Positions 1-6,097 of a stretch of DNA of 7,801 nucleotides are shown here, piece by piece. The stretch is from Alphaproteobacteria bacterium. GTDB lineage: Bacteria > Pseudomonadota > Alphaproteobacteria > Rhodobacterales > Rhodobacteraceae. The position numbers and the translations under genes were made by a program. The notes below the pieces were generated by a model that did no database searches, was not told the DNA's origin, and saw only the letters and a list, made by a program, of their open reading frames with translations. How positions within the stretch are numbered: position 1 is the first letter of the stretch; every line of letters begins with the position of its first letter. The stretch is from positions 1 through 7,801 of the forward strand of contig JAUHZL010000129.1 of the NCBI GenBank assembly GCA_030425945.1, read 5' to 3'.

Positions 1-723
1 TTCGAGCTGGATGCCAACGGGCTGGTCGTGCCGACGCCGGACGGGGCCGTGTCGCCCGACGGCGTGCGCGTGCATTCCGTCGCGCCCCCGGTCACCCCGC
101 CCGAGCGTCCCGCCCGGATCGAGCAGGACGCCGCGCTCGCGCCCGATGCCGCCGCGCCGCTGCGCCCGCGCGCGCGTCCGGGGAACGCGACCGAGATCAT
201 CGAACGCGCCGCCCTCGGCGGCTACACACGCGCCCAGCTTGCGGCCCTGAAGCCGCGCGCGCGGCCCGAGTCCGAGCAGGCGATTGCCGCCGCCGAGGCG
301 CTCGCCGACGGGGTCGACGCCGACACGGCCAGCCCGCTGGCGGTTGCCAGCTCGCGTTCGCCCGCCGGGCGGCCCTCGAACATCGCCGAACTGGTGGCCG
401 AGGCCCGCCGCCTCGCGCCCGAGCCCGAGACCCGGGTGACGCGGGTCGCCGCCGTTGCGCCCGCCGGGCCGACGATCCCGACCCGCGCGTCGGTGGCACG
501 TCAGGCGACGATCCAGAACGCCATCTCGCTCCGGCAGGTCAACCTGATCGGGGTCTACGGAACGCCCTCCGACCGCCGCGCGCTGGTGCGGCTGGCCAAT
601 GGCCGCTACGTCAAGGTCGAGGTCGGCGACCGCGTCGATGGCGGCCGGGTCGCCGCGATCGGCGACAGCTCGCTGCAATACGTGAAGAACAATCGGAACA
701 TCACGCTGGCGATGCCGGACTGA
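1..723 (+). CDS. 3' part of a large Ala/Pro-rich protein with a PilP-like C-terminal domain
   Basis: The reading frame is open from base 1, so the true start lies outside the window and only the last 240 residues are seen. The visible part begins with a short segment (FELDANGLV...SPDGV), then a long Ala/Pro/Arg-rich region (about residues 25-165), then a compact C-terminal domain (about 172-240) with alternating hydrophobic and charged residues and the motif ALVRLANGRYVKVEVGD. That domain resembles the PilP-type fold of type IV pilus or secretion accessory proteins, in which a small beta domain binds partner proteins at the inner membrane. The low-complexity part holds three Arg-Pro-started segments (RPGN at 59, RPES at 88, RPSN at 124), each followed by a predicted helix. 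From memory, Rhodobacteraceae carry long proteins of this layout, some annotated as PilP-like; their function is not established. No other pilus gene is visible here. The reading frame is certain, the function is not. Confidence 0.75.
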   Translation, partial: FELDANGLVVPTPDGAVSPDGVRVHSVAPPVTPPERPARIEQDAALAPDAAAPLRPRARPGNATEIIERAALGGYTRAQLAALKPRARPESEQAIAAAEALADGVDADTASPLAVASSRSPAGRPSNIAELVAEARRLAPEPETRVTRVAAVAPAGPTIPTRASVARQATIQNAISLRQVNLIGVYGTPSDRRALVRLANGRYVKVEVGDRVDGGRVAAIGDSSLQYVKNNRNITLAMPD

Positions 724-751
724 CGGCAGGGCCACCGAAGCGGCCCCGCCG
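724..751. terminator. Hairpin between two convergent genes, possible bidirectional terminator
   Basis: Directly after the TGA at 721-723 there is an inverted repeat: CGGC-A-GGGCC (724-733), an 8-base loop (734-741), then GGCCC-C-GCCG (742-751). This gives nine base pairs with one internal mismatch. It lies between the stop codons of two genes that face each other (723 and 766), where a shared terminator would be expected. No T-run follows on either strand, so it is not a canonical intrinsic terminator. It may only protect transcript ends. Confidence 0.4.
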
Positions 752-765
752 AGCTAGTGCGCGGC

Positions 766-1278
766 CTATTCGGCCACGGTGCGGTTGGTGATCAGAACCC
801 CGCCCTCCGGCTGCGCGGCAAAGCCCACGGTCAGCATGGTGCCGGTGCCGCTGCGGAACGACCAGGTCACGTCCCCGCCGCTCTCCGACGTCTCGACCGG
901 CCCCTCGGCCCGGTAGCCAAGCTGCTCCGCAAGGTCGTCGCGCAGCAGCAGGGCGTCCTCGGGCGACAGCGCGCTTTCCGGGATCGTGAGGCGGCAGAGC
1001 ACTTCGGTGTCGTCGCTCGACAGTTGCAGGACCGTGCCGTTCGGGTGGTCGTGGTAGTCCATCCCGTCGCGGTCCTCGCGCTCGGTCATCCCCGCGCCCA
1101 TGCTGGCCTGCATCCCGGCCATCATCTTGCTGCGCAGGCCCAGCGTGTCGAGGACACAGGCCGACAGCACGAAACTGGTGTAGCTGTCCCAGCTCGCAAG
1201 GGTGTCCTGCGCCGAAGTCGGCACAGGGGCGAGTACCAGCGCCAGCGCGGTCAGGACCGGGGCAGGGGAGCGGCGCAT
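766..1278 (-). CDS. Exported hypothetical protein, 170 aa
   Basis: I do not recognise this family. From the ATG at 1278 the protein has an N-terminal signal peptide (MRR, a hydrophobic stretch at residues 8-19, likely cut after TSA at 23), so the mature protein should be periplasmic or outer-membrane attached. The mature part has two cysteines (C41, C95), a Met-rich segment (about 52-64: KMMAGMQASMGAGM), an acidic/His patch (DYHDHP, 74-79) and a C-terminal half that looks like beta strands. An ATG at 1299 in the same frame is also possible, but it would overlap the upstream gene and has no ribosome binding site. The ATG at 1278 has GAGGG five bases upstream (1283-1287) and leaves 7 bp after the upstream stop. 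Co-transcription and translational coupling with the gene at 1286-2095 are therefore likely. The two may work together; what they do is unknown. Confidence 0.72.
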   Translation of the reverse strand: MRRSPAPVLTALALVLAPVPTSAQDTLASWDSYTSFVLSACVLDTLGLRSKMMAGMQASMGAGMTEREDRDGMDYHDHPNGTVLQLSSDDTEVLCRLTIPESALSPEDALLLRDDLAEQLGYRAEGPVETSESGGDVTWSFRSGTGTMLTVGFAAQPEGGVLITNRTVAE

Positions 1279-1282
1279 CCGG

Positions 1283-1287
1283 CCCTC
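1283..1287 (-). promoter_or_regulatory. Ribosome binding site overlapping the upstream stop codon
   Basis: Read on the minus strand, GAGTGAGGGCCGGATG holds the TGA stop of the upstream gene (1288-1286), and the GAGGG core of the binding site starts inside it. Ribosomes ending the first gene would stand on the initiation site of the second, which fits coupling by reinitiation. It also decides the start at 1278 over the one at 1299. Confidence 0.6.
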
Positions 1288-2095
1288 ACTCGCCGACATG
1301 GGTCATGTCGAAGGTCATGGTGATCTTGCAGTCGGCCATGCCCGGCATCACCGACAGGTCGACCCCGCCCGCGAGCAGCGCGATGTCGAGCACCGAGTAG
1401 CTTGCGATCCGGGTCGGCGTCACGATCTCCATGCCGACATCGGCGCCCACGCTGCCGCCGCCCGAGTTGACCTCGAACAGCTTGCCCTCGAAGCTGTTGG
1501 GGCCGGCCCGGGTCCAGGTGACCTCCTGCCCGTCGCCGTTCATGAAGTCGAGCGCGTCCGGGTCGAACTTGCCGCCCCAGCTGATCCGGTGGGTTTCGTC
1601 CTGCCGGTCGATGCCGCCCATGCTGCGGAACATCGCCTCCATCTGCGCCGGGCAGCGCTCGAAGATCTGGTCGGCGGAGGTGATGCGCCACAGGCCGTCG
1701 CGCGGGACGATGTCCCCATCCGCCCCGGCATCCCCGGCCACCTCGCCCTCGAACAGCGGGATCGGGACCCGGCCCTGGTCGTCGGGCGAAAAGACGCGCG
1801 AGACCACCTTGCCGTCGCCGCCGAAGAGCGTGTCGAAGTCCTCGGGCGCGGCATCGGTCAGGACCGGGCGCGAGTTCGGCAGTTCGGTGATCAGGATCGA
1901 CTGCCGGGCCGGGTCGATCTGGAGATCGGGCTGCCCGGTCAGCACGCGGTAATCCTCGGCCGTCAGGGCGCTGGCCCCGATTTCGCACCCGCCGGGGGCG
2001 CAGATCAGAACGCGTAATGTCGGCTCCTGCGCGAGGAGCGGCGTTGCGAAAATGGCGGGTGTGACGACCAGCGCGACGGGAATGCGATGGAACAT
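1286..2095 (-). CDS. Exported hypothetical protein, 269 aa
   Basis: I cannot place this protein in a known family. From the ATG at 2095 it opens with a signal peptide (MFHRIP, hydrophobic core about residues 7-20, likely cut after LLA at 22). The mature protein has four cysteines (C32, C37, C148, C256); the first two lie close together in LICAPGGCEIG and could form a disulfide in the periplasm. The C-terminal half looks like beta strands, with lengths such as EVTWTRAGPNSFEGKLFEV, and ends in MPGMADCKITMTFDMTHVGE. The frame extends to an ATG at 2140, but that start would lie inside the metY terminator hairpin and would put 15 odd residues before a good signal peptide. The ATG at 2095 has AGGA five bases upstream (2101-2104). 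The next gene starts 7 bp after this stop, so the two form an operon. Both look exported and may act on the same envelope process. Confidence 0.75.
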   Translation of the reverse strand: MFHRIPVALVVTPAIFATPLLAQEPTLRVLICAPGGCEIGASALTAEDYRVLTGQPDLQIDPARQSILITELPNSRPVLTDAAPEDFDTLFGGDGKVVSRVFSPDDQGRVPIPLFEGEVAGDAGADGDIVPRDGLWRITSADQIFERCPAQMEAMFRSMGGIDRQDETHRISWGGKFDPDALDFMNGDGQEVTWTRAGPNSFEGKLFEVNSGGGSVGADVGMEIVTPTRIASYSVLDIALLAGGVDLSVMPGMADCKITMTFDMTHVGE

Positions 2096-2121
2096 GGAGA
2101 TCCTGACTGTGCGAGGGAACG

Positions 2122-2151
2122 AAAAAAGGGGGCGGACCAAGGCCCGCCCCC
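2122..2151 (-). terminator. Intrinsic terminator of metY
   Basis: On the minus strand, GGGGGCGGG, a six-base loop CCTTGG and TCCGCCCCC form a nine-pair stem (one G-U pair at the loop end), followed directly by TTTTTT. It lies 51 bp after the metY stop codon. It ends only 26 bp before the start codon of the next leftward gene, which leaves almost no room for a separate promoter between the two. Confidence 0.85.
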
Positions 2152-2202
2152 ATACTTTCGGATGGAATGTGCGCGCTGTCTACTCCGAGGCGCCGTCCCG
2201 GC

Positions 2203-3492
2203 TCAGCCGTGCGCCTTGGCCAGCGCCTGGTCGAGATCGGCGATGATGTCGTCCGCGTCCTCGATGCCGATCGACAGGCGCACCACGTTCGGCGCTGCCC
2301 CGGCGGCGACCTGTTGCTCGGGGGTCAGCTGGCGGTGGGTGGTCGAGGCCGAGTGGATGATCAGCGACCGGGTGTCGCCCAGGTTGGCGACGTGGCTGAA
2401 GAGTTCGAGCGAGTCCACCAGCTTAACGCAGGCGTCATAGCCGCCCTTCAGCGCCACGGTGAAGAGCGCGCCCGCGCCCTTCGGGCAGACCGATGCCACG
2501 CGGTGGTTGTAGGGCGAGGAGGCCAGCCCGGCGTAGGTGACCGTCTCGATCCGGTCGTCCTGCTCCAGCCAGGCCGCGACCTTCATCGCGTTCTGCACAT
2601 GGCGCTCCATCCGCAGGCTGAGGGTCTCGATCCCCATCAGGGTGTAATGGGCGGCCTGCGGGTTCATCGTCATGCCGAGATCGCGCAGCCCGACCGCGAT
2701 GCCGTGGAAGGTGAAGGCCAGCGGGCCGAAGGTCTCGGCGAACTTCAGGCCGTGGTAGGCGGGCTCGGGCTCGGACAGCGACGGGAACTTGCCCGAGGCG
2801 GCCCAGTCGAACTTGCCCGAGTCGACGATGCAGCCGCCGGTGACGGTGCCGTTGCCGGTCAGGTACTTCGTGGTGGAGTGGACGACCAGCGTCGCGCCGT
2901 GCTCGATCGGACGGCAGAGGTACGGCGTGGCCGAGGTGTTGTCGACGATCAGCGGCAGGCCGACCTTCGCGGCGAGCGCGCCGATGGCGGGCAGGTCGGT
3001 GATGTAGCCGCCCGGGTTGGCGATCGACTCGCAGAAGATCGCGCGGGTGTCGTCGTCCACCGCGGCCTCGACCGCGGCGAGGTCATCGAAATCGACGAAC
3101 TTGGCCGACCAGCCGAAGCGGCGGATGGTCTGGCTGAACTGGGTGACGGTGCCGCCGTAGAGCCGGGTCGAGACCACGACATTGCGCCCCGGTCCCATCA
3201 GCGGGAACAGCGCCATGATCTGCGCCGCGTGGCCGGACGAGCAGCACACCGCGCCGACGCCGCCCTCGAGCGTCGCGATGCGTTCCTGCAGCACGGCGAC
3301 GGTCGGGTTGGTCAGGCGCGAGTAGATGTAGCCCACTTCCTGCAGGTTGAAGAGCGCGGCCGCGTGCTCGGCGTCGCGGAACACGTAGGCCGTGGTCTGG
3401 TAGATCGGCGTCTGCCGCGCGCCGGTGGCCGGGTCGGGCCGCGCGCCGGCGTGGATCTGCAGCGTGTCGAAGCCCATCGGTCTGTCGGTCAT
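2203..3492 (-). CDS. metY: O-acetylhomoserine sulfhydrylase (O-acetylhomoserine aminocarboxypropyltransferase)
   Basis: This is a PLP enzyme of the Cys/Met metabolism family that makes homocysteine from O-acetylhomoserine and sulfide in the cytoplasm, the direct-sulfhydrylation route to methionine. At 429 residues it has the usual length of MetY and is longer than MetB/MetC/MetZ (about 380-400). Visible signatures: TLQIHAG near the N-terminus (residues 10-16), YSRLTNPT (57-64) contacting the cofactor phosphate of the partner subunit, SSGHAA (85-90), VDNTSATPYLCRP (183-195) with the Asp that holds the PLP nitrogen, HSTTKYLTGNG (205-215) with the PLP lysine at K209, and RLSIGIED (405-412) with the substrate-carboxylate arginine. 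The ATG at 3492 has AAGGAGG about 10 bases upstream. The gene stands alone between a terminator and its own promoter region. No SAM-II type riboswitch is visible ahead of it. The exact substrate (acetyl- or succinyl-homoserine) is inferred from length and family resemblance. Confidence 0.93.
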   Translation of the reverse strand: MTDRPMGFDTLQIHAGARPDPATGARQTPIYQTTAYVFRDAEHAAALFNLQEVGYIYSRLTNPTVAVLQERIATLEGGVGAVCCSSGHAAQIMALFPLMGPGRNVVVSTRLYGGTVTQFSQTIRRFGWSAKFVDFDDLAAVEAAVDDDTRAIFCESIANPGGYITDLPAIGALAAKVGLPLIVDNTSATPYLCRPIEHGATLVVHSTTKYLTGNGTVTGGCIVDSGKFDWAASGKFPSLSEPEPAYHGLKFAETFGPLAFTFHGIAVGLRDLGMTMNPQAAHYTLMGIETLSLRMERHVQNAMKVAAWLEQDDRIETVTYAGLASSPYNHRVASVCPKGAGALFTVALKGGYDACVKLVDSLELFSHVANLGDTRSLIIHSASTTHRQLTPEQQVAAGAAPNVVRLSIGIEDADDIIADLDQALAKAHG

Positions 3493-3647
3493 GTCGGTGT
3501 CCCCTCCTTGGAAATCTGCGGCACCTTACTTTGAGGGTCGGGCTTGTCCACAGCGCCGTGCGCGGGGCGGGGCATGGGAAAACATTCCGGGAGAGCGTTC
3601 CGGATCGGGCAGAGCGGGGAGAATATTTTTTCGCGGCCGTGGTGGCC
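3493..3647. other. Intergenic region between the glycosyltransferase stop and metY
   Basis: These 155 bp hold the candidate metY promoter and an AT-rich patch (GAATATTTTTT, 3621-3631) that stands out in this GC-rich DNA. A weak five-pair hairpin (TCCGG 3586-3590 / CCGGA 3600-3604), followed on the minus strand by ATGTTTT, could be a poor terminator for the glycosyltransferase gene. I see no gene here. Confidence 0.4.
3523..3550 (-). promoter_or_regulatory. Candidate promoter of metY
   Basis: On the minus strand TGGACA (3550-3545; five of six match the -35 consensus TTGACA) is followed after 16 bases by TAAGGT (3528-3523; three of six match the -10 consensus). The transcript would start about 24 bases before the metY ATG, just ahead of its ribosome binding site. 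This is a consensus match by eye only. Confidence 0.35.
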
Positions 3648-4739
3648 TCAGCGCGCGCGCCAGGTCACCAGCGCGGAGGCGACGAAGTTCCACAGCGCGC
3701 CCACGACGGCGCCGGTGGCCGAGGCGACCTCGGCCTGCGGCAGGACGGTATAGACCACGTCCGCCACACCGACATTGGCCACCGCGCCGACGGCGCAGAC
3801 CGCGTAGAAGCTGAACAGCCCGGTCACCAGCGCGCGCCCGCGCAGGGTGCGGTCATGGTAGGTCAGCACGTTGTTCAGCAGGAAATTCGTCGTCATCGCG
3901 ACCCAGACGCCGAAGGTCTGGGCGATCCAGAACGGCTCGATGCCGGCCAAGAGCGCCAGCCGCATCGCGGCAAGCTGCACGATCACGCCGGTCGCGCCGA
4001 CGCTCAGGAACAGGATCAGCCGGATCGGCAGCACGCCGCCGGTCATCCGGGCGACCAGCAGGGCGAGGAACTCGGCGGTCACCGCGGCGTCGAGCTTCGA
4101 CTCGCCGTGCCGCCGGTCGCGGAAGGTGTAGCCGACCTCGGCCACCGTCCAGCGCCCCTTCGCGGCCGCCAGCATGTCGGCGAGGATCTTGAAGCCCTGC
4201 GTCTGCAGCCCGGTCACCACCTGGTTGAAGCTCTCGCGGCGGACCATGAAGAACCCCGACATCGGGTCGCTGGCCTCGATCTTCAGCAGGCGCTTGGCGA
4301 GGCGGGTGGCGATCTCGGAGCCGCGCGCGCGGGTCGCGGTGAAGCCCTCGCCGATCGAGCCGCCGTCCACGTGGCGCGAGCCGATCACGAGGTCGAGCTC
4401 CGGATCGGCCCGGAACCGCGCCACCATCTCTGCCAGCTTGGTCTCGTCGTGCTGCAGGTCGGCGTCGATCACGGCCACAAGCGGGGTCGTGGCGGACAGG
4501 ATCCCCTCGATGCAGGCCCCGGCGAGGCCGCGCCGCCCGATCCGGTGGATCAGGTGAACCCGGTCGTCGTCGCGGGCGGCGGCGCGCACCTCTTCGGCGG
4601 TGCCGTCCGGGCTGTCGTCGTCGACATAGACCACTTCCCACGCGATCCCGCCGAGCGCCGCGTCGAGCAGCGCCAGCATCGGGCGGACATTGGCCCGTTC
4701 GTTGAAGGTCGGAATGACGATGGTCAGGTCAGCGCGCAT
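3648..4739 (-). CDS. Polyprenol-phosphate glycosyltransferase (GT2, DPM1-like) fused to a GtrA-type membrane domain
   Basis: The 363-residue protein (from the ATG at 4739) has an N-terminal GT-A glycosyltransferase domain of family 2: TIVIPTFNERANV (residues 6-18), VYVDDDSPDGT (37-47) for nucleotide binding, DADLQHDE (92-99) with the metal-binding Asp pair, GSRHVDGG (120-127) and DPMSGFF (158-164), typical of dolichol/undecaprenol-phosphate mannose or glucose synthases. From about residue 235 it continues into a GtrA-like domain with four predicted membrane segments (about 238-265, 270-291, 306-328, 338-360), with NFLLNNVLTY between the second and third and a final NF...W near the end. Such proteins load a sugar from UDP- or GDP-sugar onto the lipid carrier and the GtrA part may help flip it for envelope glycan modification; the sugar here is unknown. 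The frame extends to a TTG at 4775, but the ATG places the first strand at the usual distance. Neither start has a clear ribosome binding site. The gene is divergent from hisB, with 127 bp between the two starts. Confidence 0.88.
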   Translation of the reverse strand: MRADLTIVIPTFNERANVRPMLALLDAALGGIAWEVVYVDDDSPDGTAEEVRAAARDDDRVHLIHRIGRRGLAGACIEGILSATTPLVAVIDADLQHDETKLAEMVARFRADPELDLVIGSRHVDGGSIGEGFTATRARGSEIATRLAKRLLKIEASDPMSGFFMVRRESFNQVVTGLQTQGFKILADMLAAAKGRWTVAEVGYTFRDRRHGESKLDAAVTAEFLALLVARMTGGVLPIRLILFLSVGATGVIVQLAAMRLALLAGIEPFWIAQTFGVWVAMTTNFLLNNVLTYHDRTLRGRALVTGLFSFYAVCAVGAVANVGVADVVYTVLPQAEVASATGAVVGALWNFVASALVTWRAR

Positions 4740-4798
4740 GGCGCTGCGTGTCGCGCAATCGGGCGGCAAGCGCAAGCCGCGGGAGGGCCGCAGCGGGC

Positions 4799-4827
4799 TT
4801 GGCTTGGGCGCGGGCGCGCGCTATGCC
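4799..4827 (+). promoter_or_regulatory. Candidate promoter of hisBH
   Basis: TTGGCT (4799-4804) and TATGCC (4822-4827) are separated by 17 bases, placing a transcription start about 33 bases before the hisB ATG. The strong ribosome binding site AAGGAG (4853-4858) follows, eight bases before the ATG. A similar CTTGGC core lies ahead of hisA. Found by eye. Confidence 0.4.
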
Positions 4828-4866
4828 CGCCGCAGTCCAGACGGCAGCCCGGAAGGAGAGCCGCCC

Positions 4867-5454
4867 ATGCGCCGCGCCGAGATCACCCGCACCACCGCCG
4901 AGACCGACATCCAGGTCTCGATCGACCTCGACGGGACCGGGACCTACGACAACCGGACCGGCGTCGGGTTCTTCGACCACATGCTGGACCAGCTGGCCCG
5001 CCACGCGCTGATCGACATGCAGGTGCGCTGCGAGGGCGACCTGCACATCGACGATCACCACACGGTCGAGGATGTCGGCATCGCGCTCGGCCAGGCCCTC
5101 AGCCGCGCGATGGGCGACAAGCGCGGCATCCGGCGCTACGGCTCCTGCCTGCTGCCGATGGACGACACGCTGGTGCGCGCCGCGCTCGACCTGTCGGGGC
5201 GGCCGTTCCTCGTGTGGAAGGTCGAGATGACCGCGCCGAAGATCGGCAGCTTCGACACCGAGCTGGTGCGCGAGTTCTTCCAGGCGCTCTCGACCCACGG
5301 CGGCATCACGCTGCATGTCGAGAAGATCGACGGGATCAACAGCCACCACATCGCCGAGGCCGCGTTCAAGGCCGTGGCGCGGGCGCTGCGCGATGCGCTG
5401 GAGGCCGATCCGCGCAAGGCGGACGCGATTCCCTCGACGAAAGGGATCCTCTGA
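4867..5454 (+). CDS. hisB: Imidazoleglycerol-phosphate dehydratase
   Basis: HisB removes water from imidazole-glycerol phosphate to give imidazole-acetol phosphate, a middle step of histidine biosynthesis; the enzyme is a cytoplasmic 24-mer with two manganese ions per site. The 195 residues match the monofunctional dehydratase found in most bacteria, without the N-terminal histidinol-phosphatase domain of the E. coli fusion. Key motifs: GVGFFDHMLDQLARH (32-46), HIDDHHTVEDVGI (60-72) with the metal-binding HHxxED, EFFQALSTHGGITLH (136-150) and NSHHIAEAAFKA (158-169) with the second HHxxE. It ends in the family-typical PSTKGIL. The ATG at 4867 has AAGGAG at the right distance; the frame is open further upstream, but that part has no family resemblance. 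hisH starts one base after the stop, so the two are co-translated. Confidence 0.97.
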   Translation: MRRAEITRTTAETDIQVSIDLDGTGTYDNRTGVGFFDHMLDQLARHALIDMQVRCEGDLHIDDHHTVEDVGIALGQALSRAMGDKRGIRRYGSCLLPMDDTLVRAALDLSGRPFLVWKVEMTAPKIGSFDTELVREFFQALSTHGGITLHVEKIDGINSHHIAEAAFKAVARALRDALEADPRKADAIPSTKGIL

Positions 5455-5455
5455 C

Positions 5456-6097
5456 GTGGCGACGGTCCTGATCGACTACGACTCGGGCAACCTGCACTCG
5501 GCCCAGAAGGCGTTCGAGCGGATGGCGTCCGAGACCGGGGCCGGGTCTGTCGTCGTGACCTCGGACCCGGACCTCGTGGCGCGCGCCGACCGGGTGGTGC
5601 TGCCGGGCGACGGCGCGTTTCCGGCCTGCCGCCGGGGCCTGCAGGGCTTCGACGGGCTGGAGGCAGCGCTGCTGGAGGCGGTCGAAGGGCGCGGCGTGCC
5701 GTTCCTCGGCATCTGCGTCGGGATGCAGATGATGGCCGAGCGCGGGCTCGAATACGAGCCGGTCGAGGGGTTCGGCTGGATCGGGGGCGTGGTCGACCGC
5801 ATCCGCCCCGCGGACCCGGCGGTGAAGGTGCCGCACATGGGCTGGAACGACCTCGTCGTGGAGGGGGCCGGGCACCCGGTGCTCGACGGGATCAGCACCG
5901 GCGATCACGCCTATTTCGTCCACTCCTACGCGATGCGGGTCACCGATCCGGCCCAGCGTCTGGCGCATGTGGACTACGGCGGCGCGGTCACCGCCATCGT
6001 CGGCACGGGCAACCGGATCGGCACCCAGTTCCACCCGGAAAAGAGCCAGTCAGCCGGTCTGCGCCTGATCGCCAACTTCCTGACCTGGCGACCCTGA
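5456..6097 (+). CDS. hisH: Imidazole glycerol phosphate synthase, glutamine amidotransferase subunit
   Basis: HisH releases ammonia from glutamine and feeds it through HisF, which makes imidazole-glycerol phosphate and AICAR from PRFAR. The 213-residue protein is a class I glutamine amidotransferase of normal length. Visible: IDYDSGNLHSAQKAFER (6-22), PGDGAFPACRRGL (50-62) forming the oxyanion loop, FLGICVGMQMM (83-93) with the nucleophile C87, VPHMGWN (125-131), YFVHSYAM (153-160), and GTQFHPEKSQ (189-198) with the catalytic H193 and E195. The start is a GTG one base after the hisB stop; no ATG lies before the conserved N-terminal strand, so GTG is chosen with confidence. Its partner HisF is not in the window but usually follows hisA. 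The last 48 bp are also the 3' end of the opposing TetR gene. Confidence 0.97.
   Translation: MATVLIDYDSGNLHSAQKAFERMASETGAGSVVVTSDPDLVARADRVVLPGDGAFPACRRGLQGFDGLEAALLEAVEGRGVPFLGICVGMQMMAERGLEYEPVEGFGWIGGVVDRIRPADPAVKVPHMGWNDLVVEGAGHPVLDGISTGDHAYFVHSYAMRVTDPAQRLAHVDYGGAVTAIVGTGNRIGTQFHPEKSQSAGLRLIANFLTWRP

Noticed and set aside
1202..2153. Open frames on both strands within the exported protein gene (plus 1202-2017, minus 1251-2153)
   Set aside because: Their products are Arg/Pro/Gly-rich without signal peptide or domain, while the frame at 1286-2095 has a signal peptide, a ribosome binding site and a coupled neighbour.
2167..3534. Long open frame on the plus strand opposite metY
   Set aside because: It mirrors the codon structure of metY on the other strand, is rich in Arg, Val, Gly and His as expected for an antisense frame in GC-rich DNA, and shows no family motif.
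3579..3604. Weak hairpin (TCCGG/CCGGA, nine-base loop) followed by ATGTTTT on the minus strand, as terminator of the glycosyltransferase gene
   Set aside because: Five base pairs and a short, interrupted T-run are too little to call it; mentioned only as part of the intergenic region.
3493..3647. Possible SAM-II riboswitch ahead of metY, common for met genes in alphaproteobacteria
   Set aside because: I see no GCTAAA-type pseudoknot segment on the minus strand, and the candidate promoter leaves a leader of only about 24 bases.
3648..4739. Fusion of a glycosyltransferase and a GtrA domain as a novel architecture
   Set aside because: This domain combination is well known among bacterial polyprenol-phosphate sugar transferases.
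4740..4775. Longer glycosyltransferase starting at the TTG at 4775
   Set aside because: The extra 12 residues have no family resemblance and the TTG has no ribosome binding site; the ATG at 4739 places the first strand normally.
3531..5471. Long open frame on the plus strand spanning the glycosyltransferase and hisB
   Set aside because: It crosses two clearly coding genes in the wrong frame, and its low-complexity Arg/His/Gly composition marks it as a GC-driven shadow.
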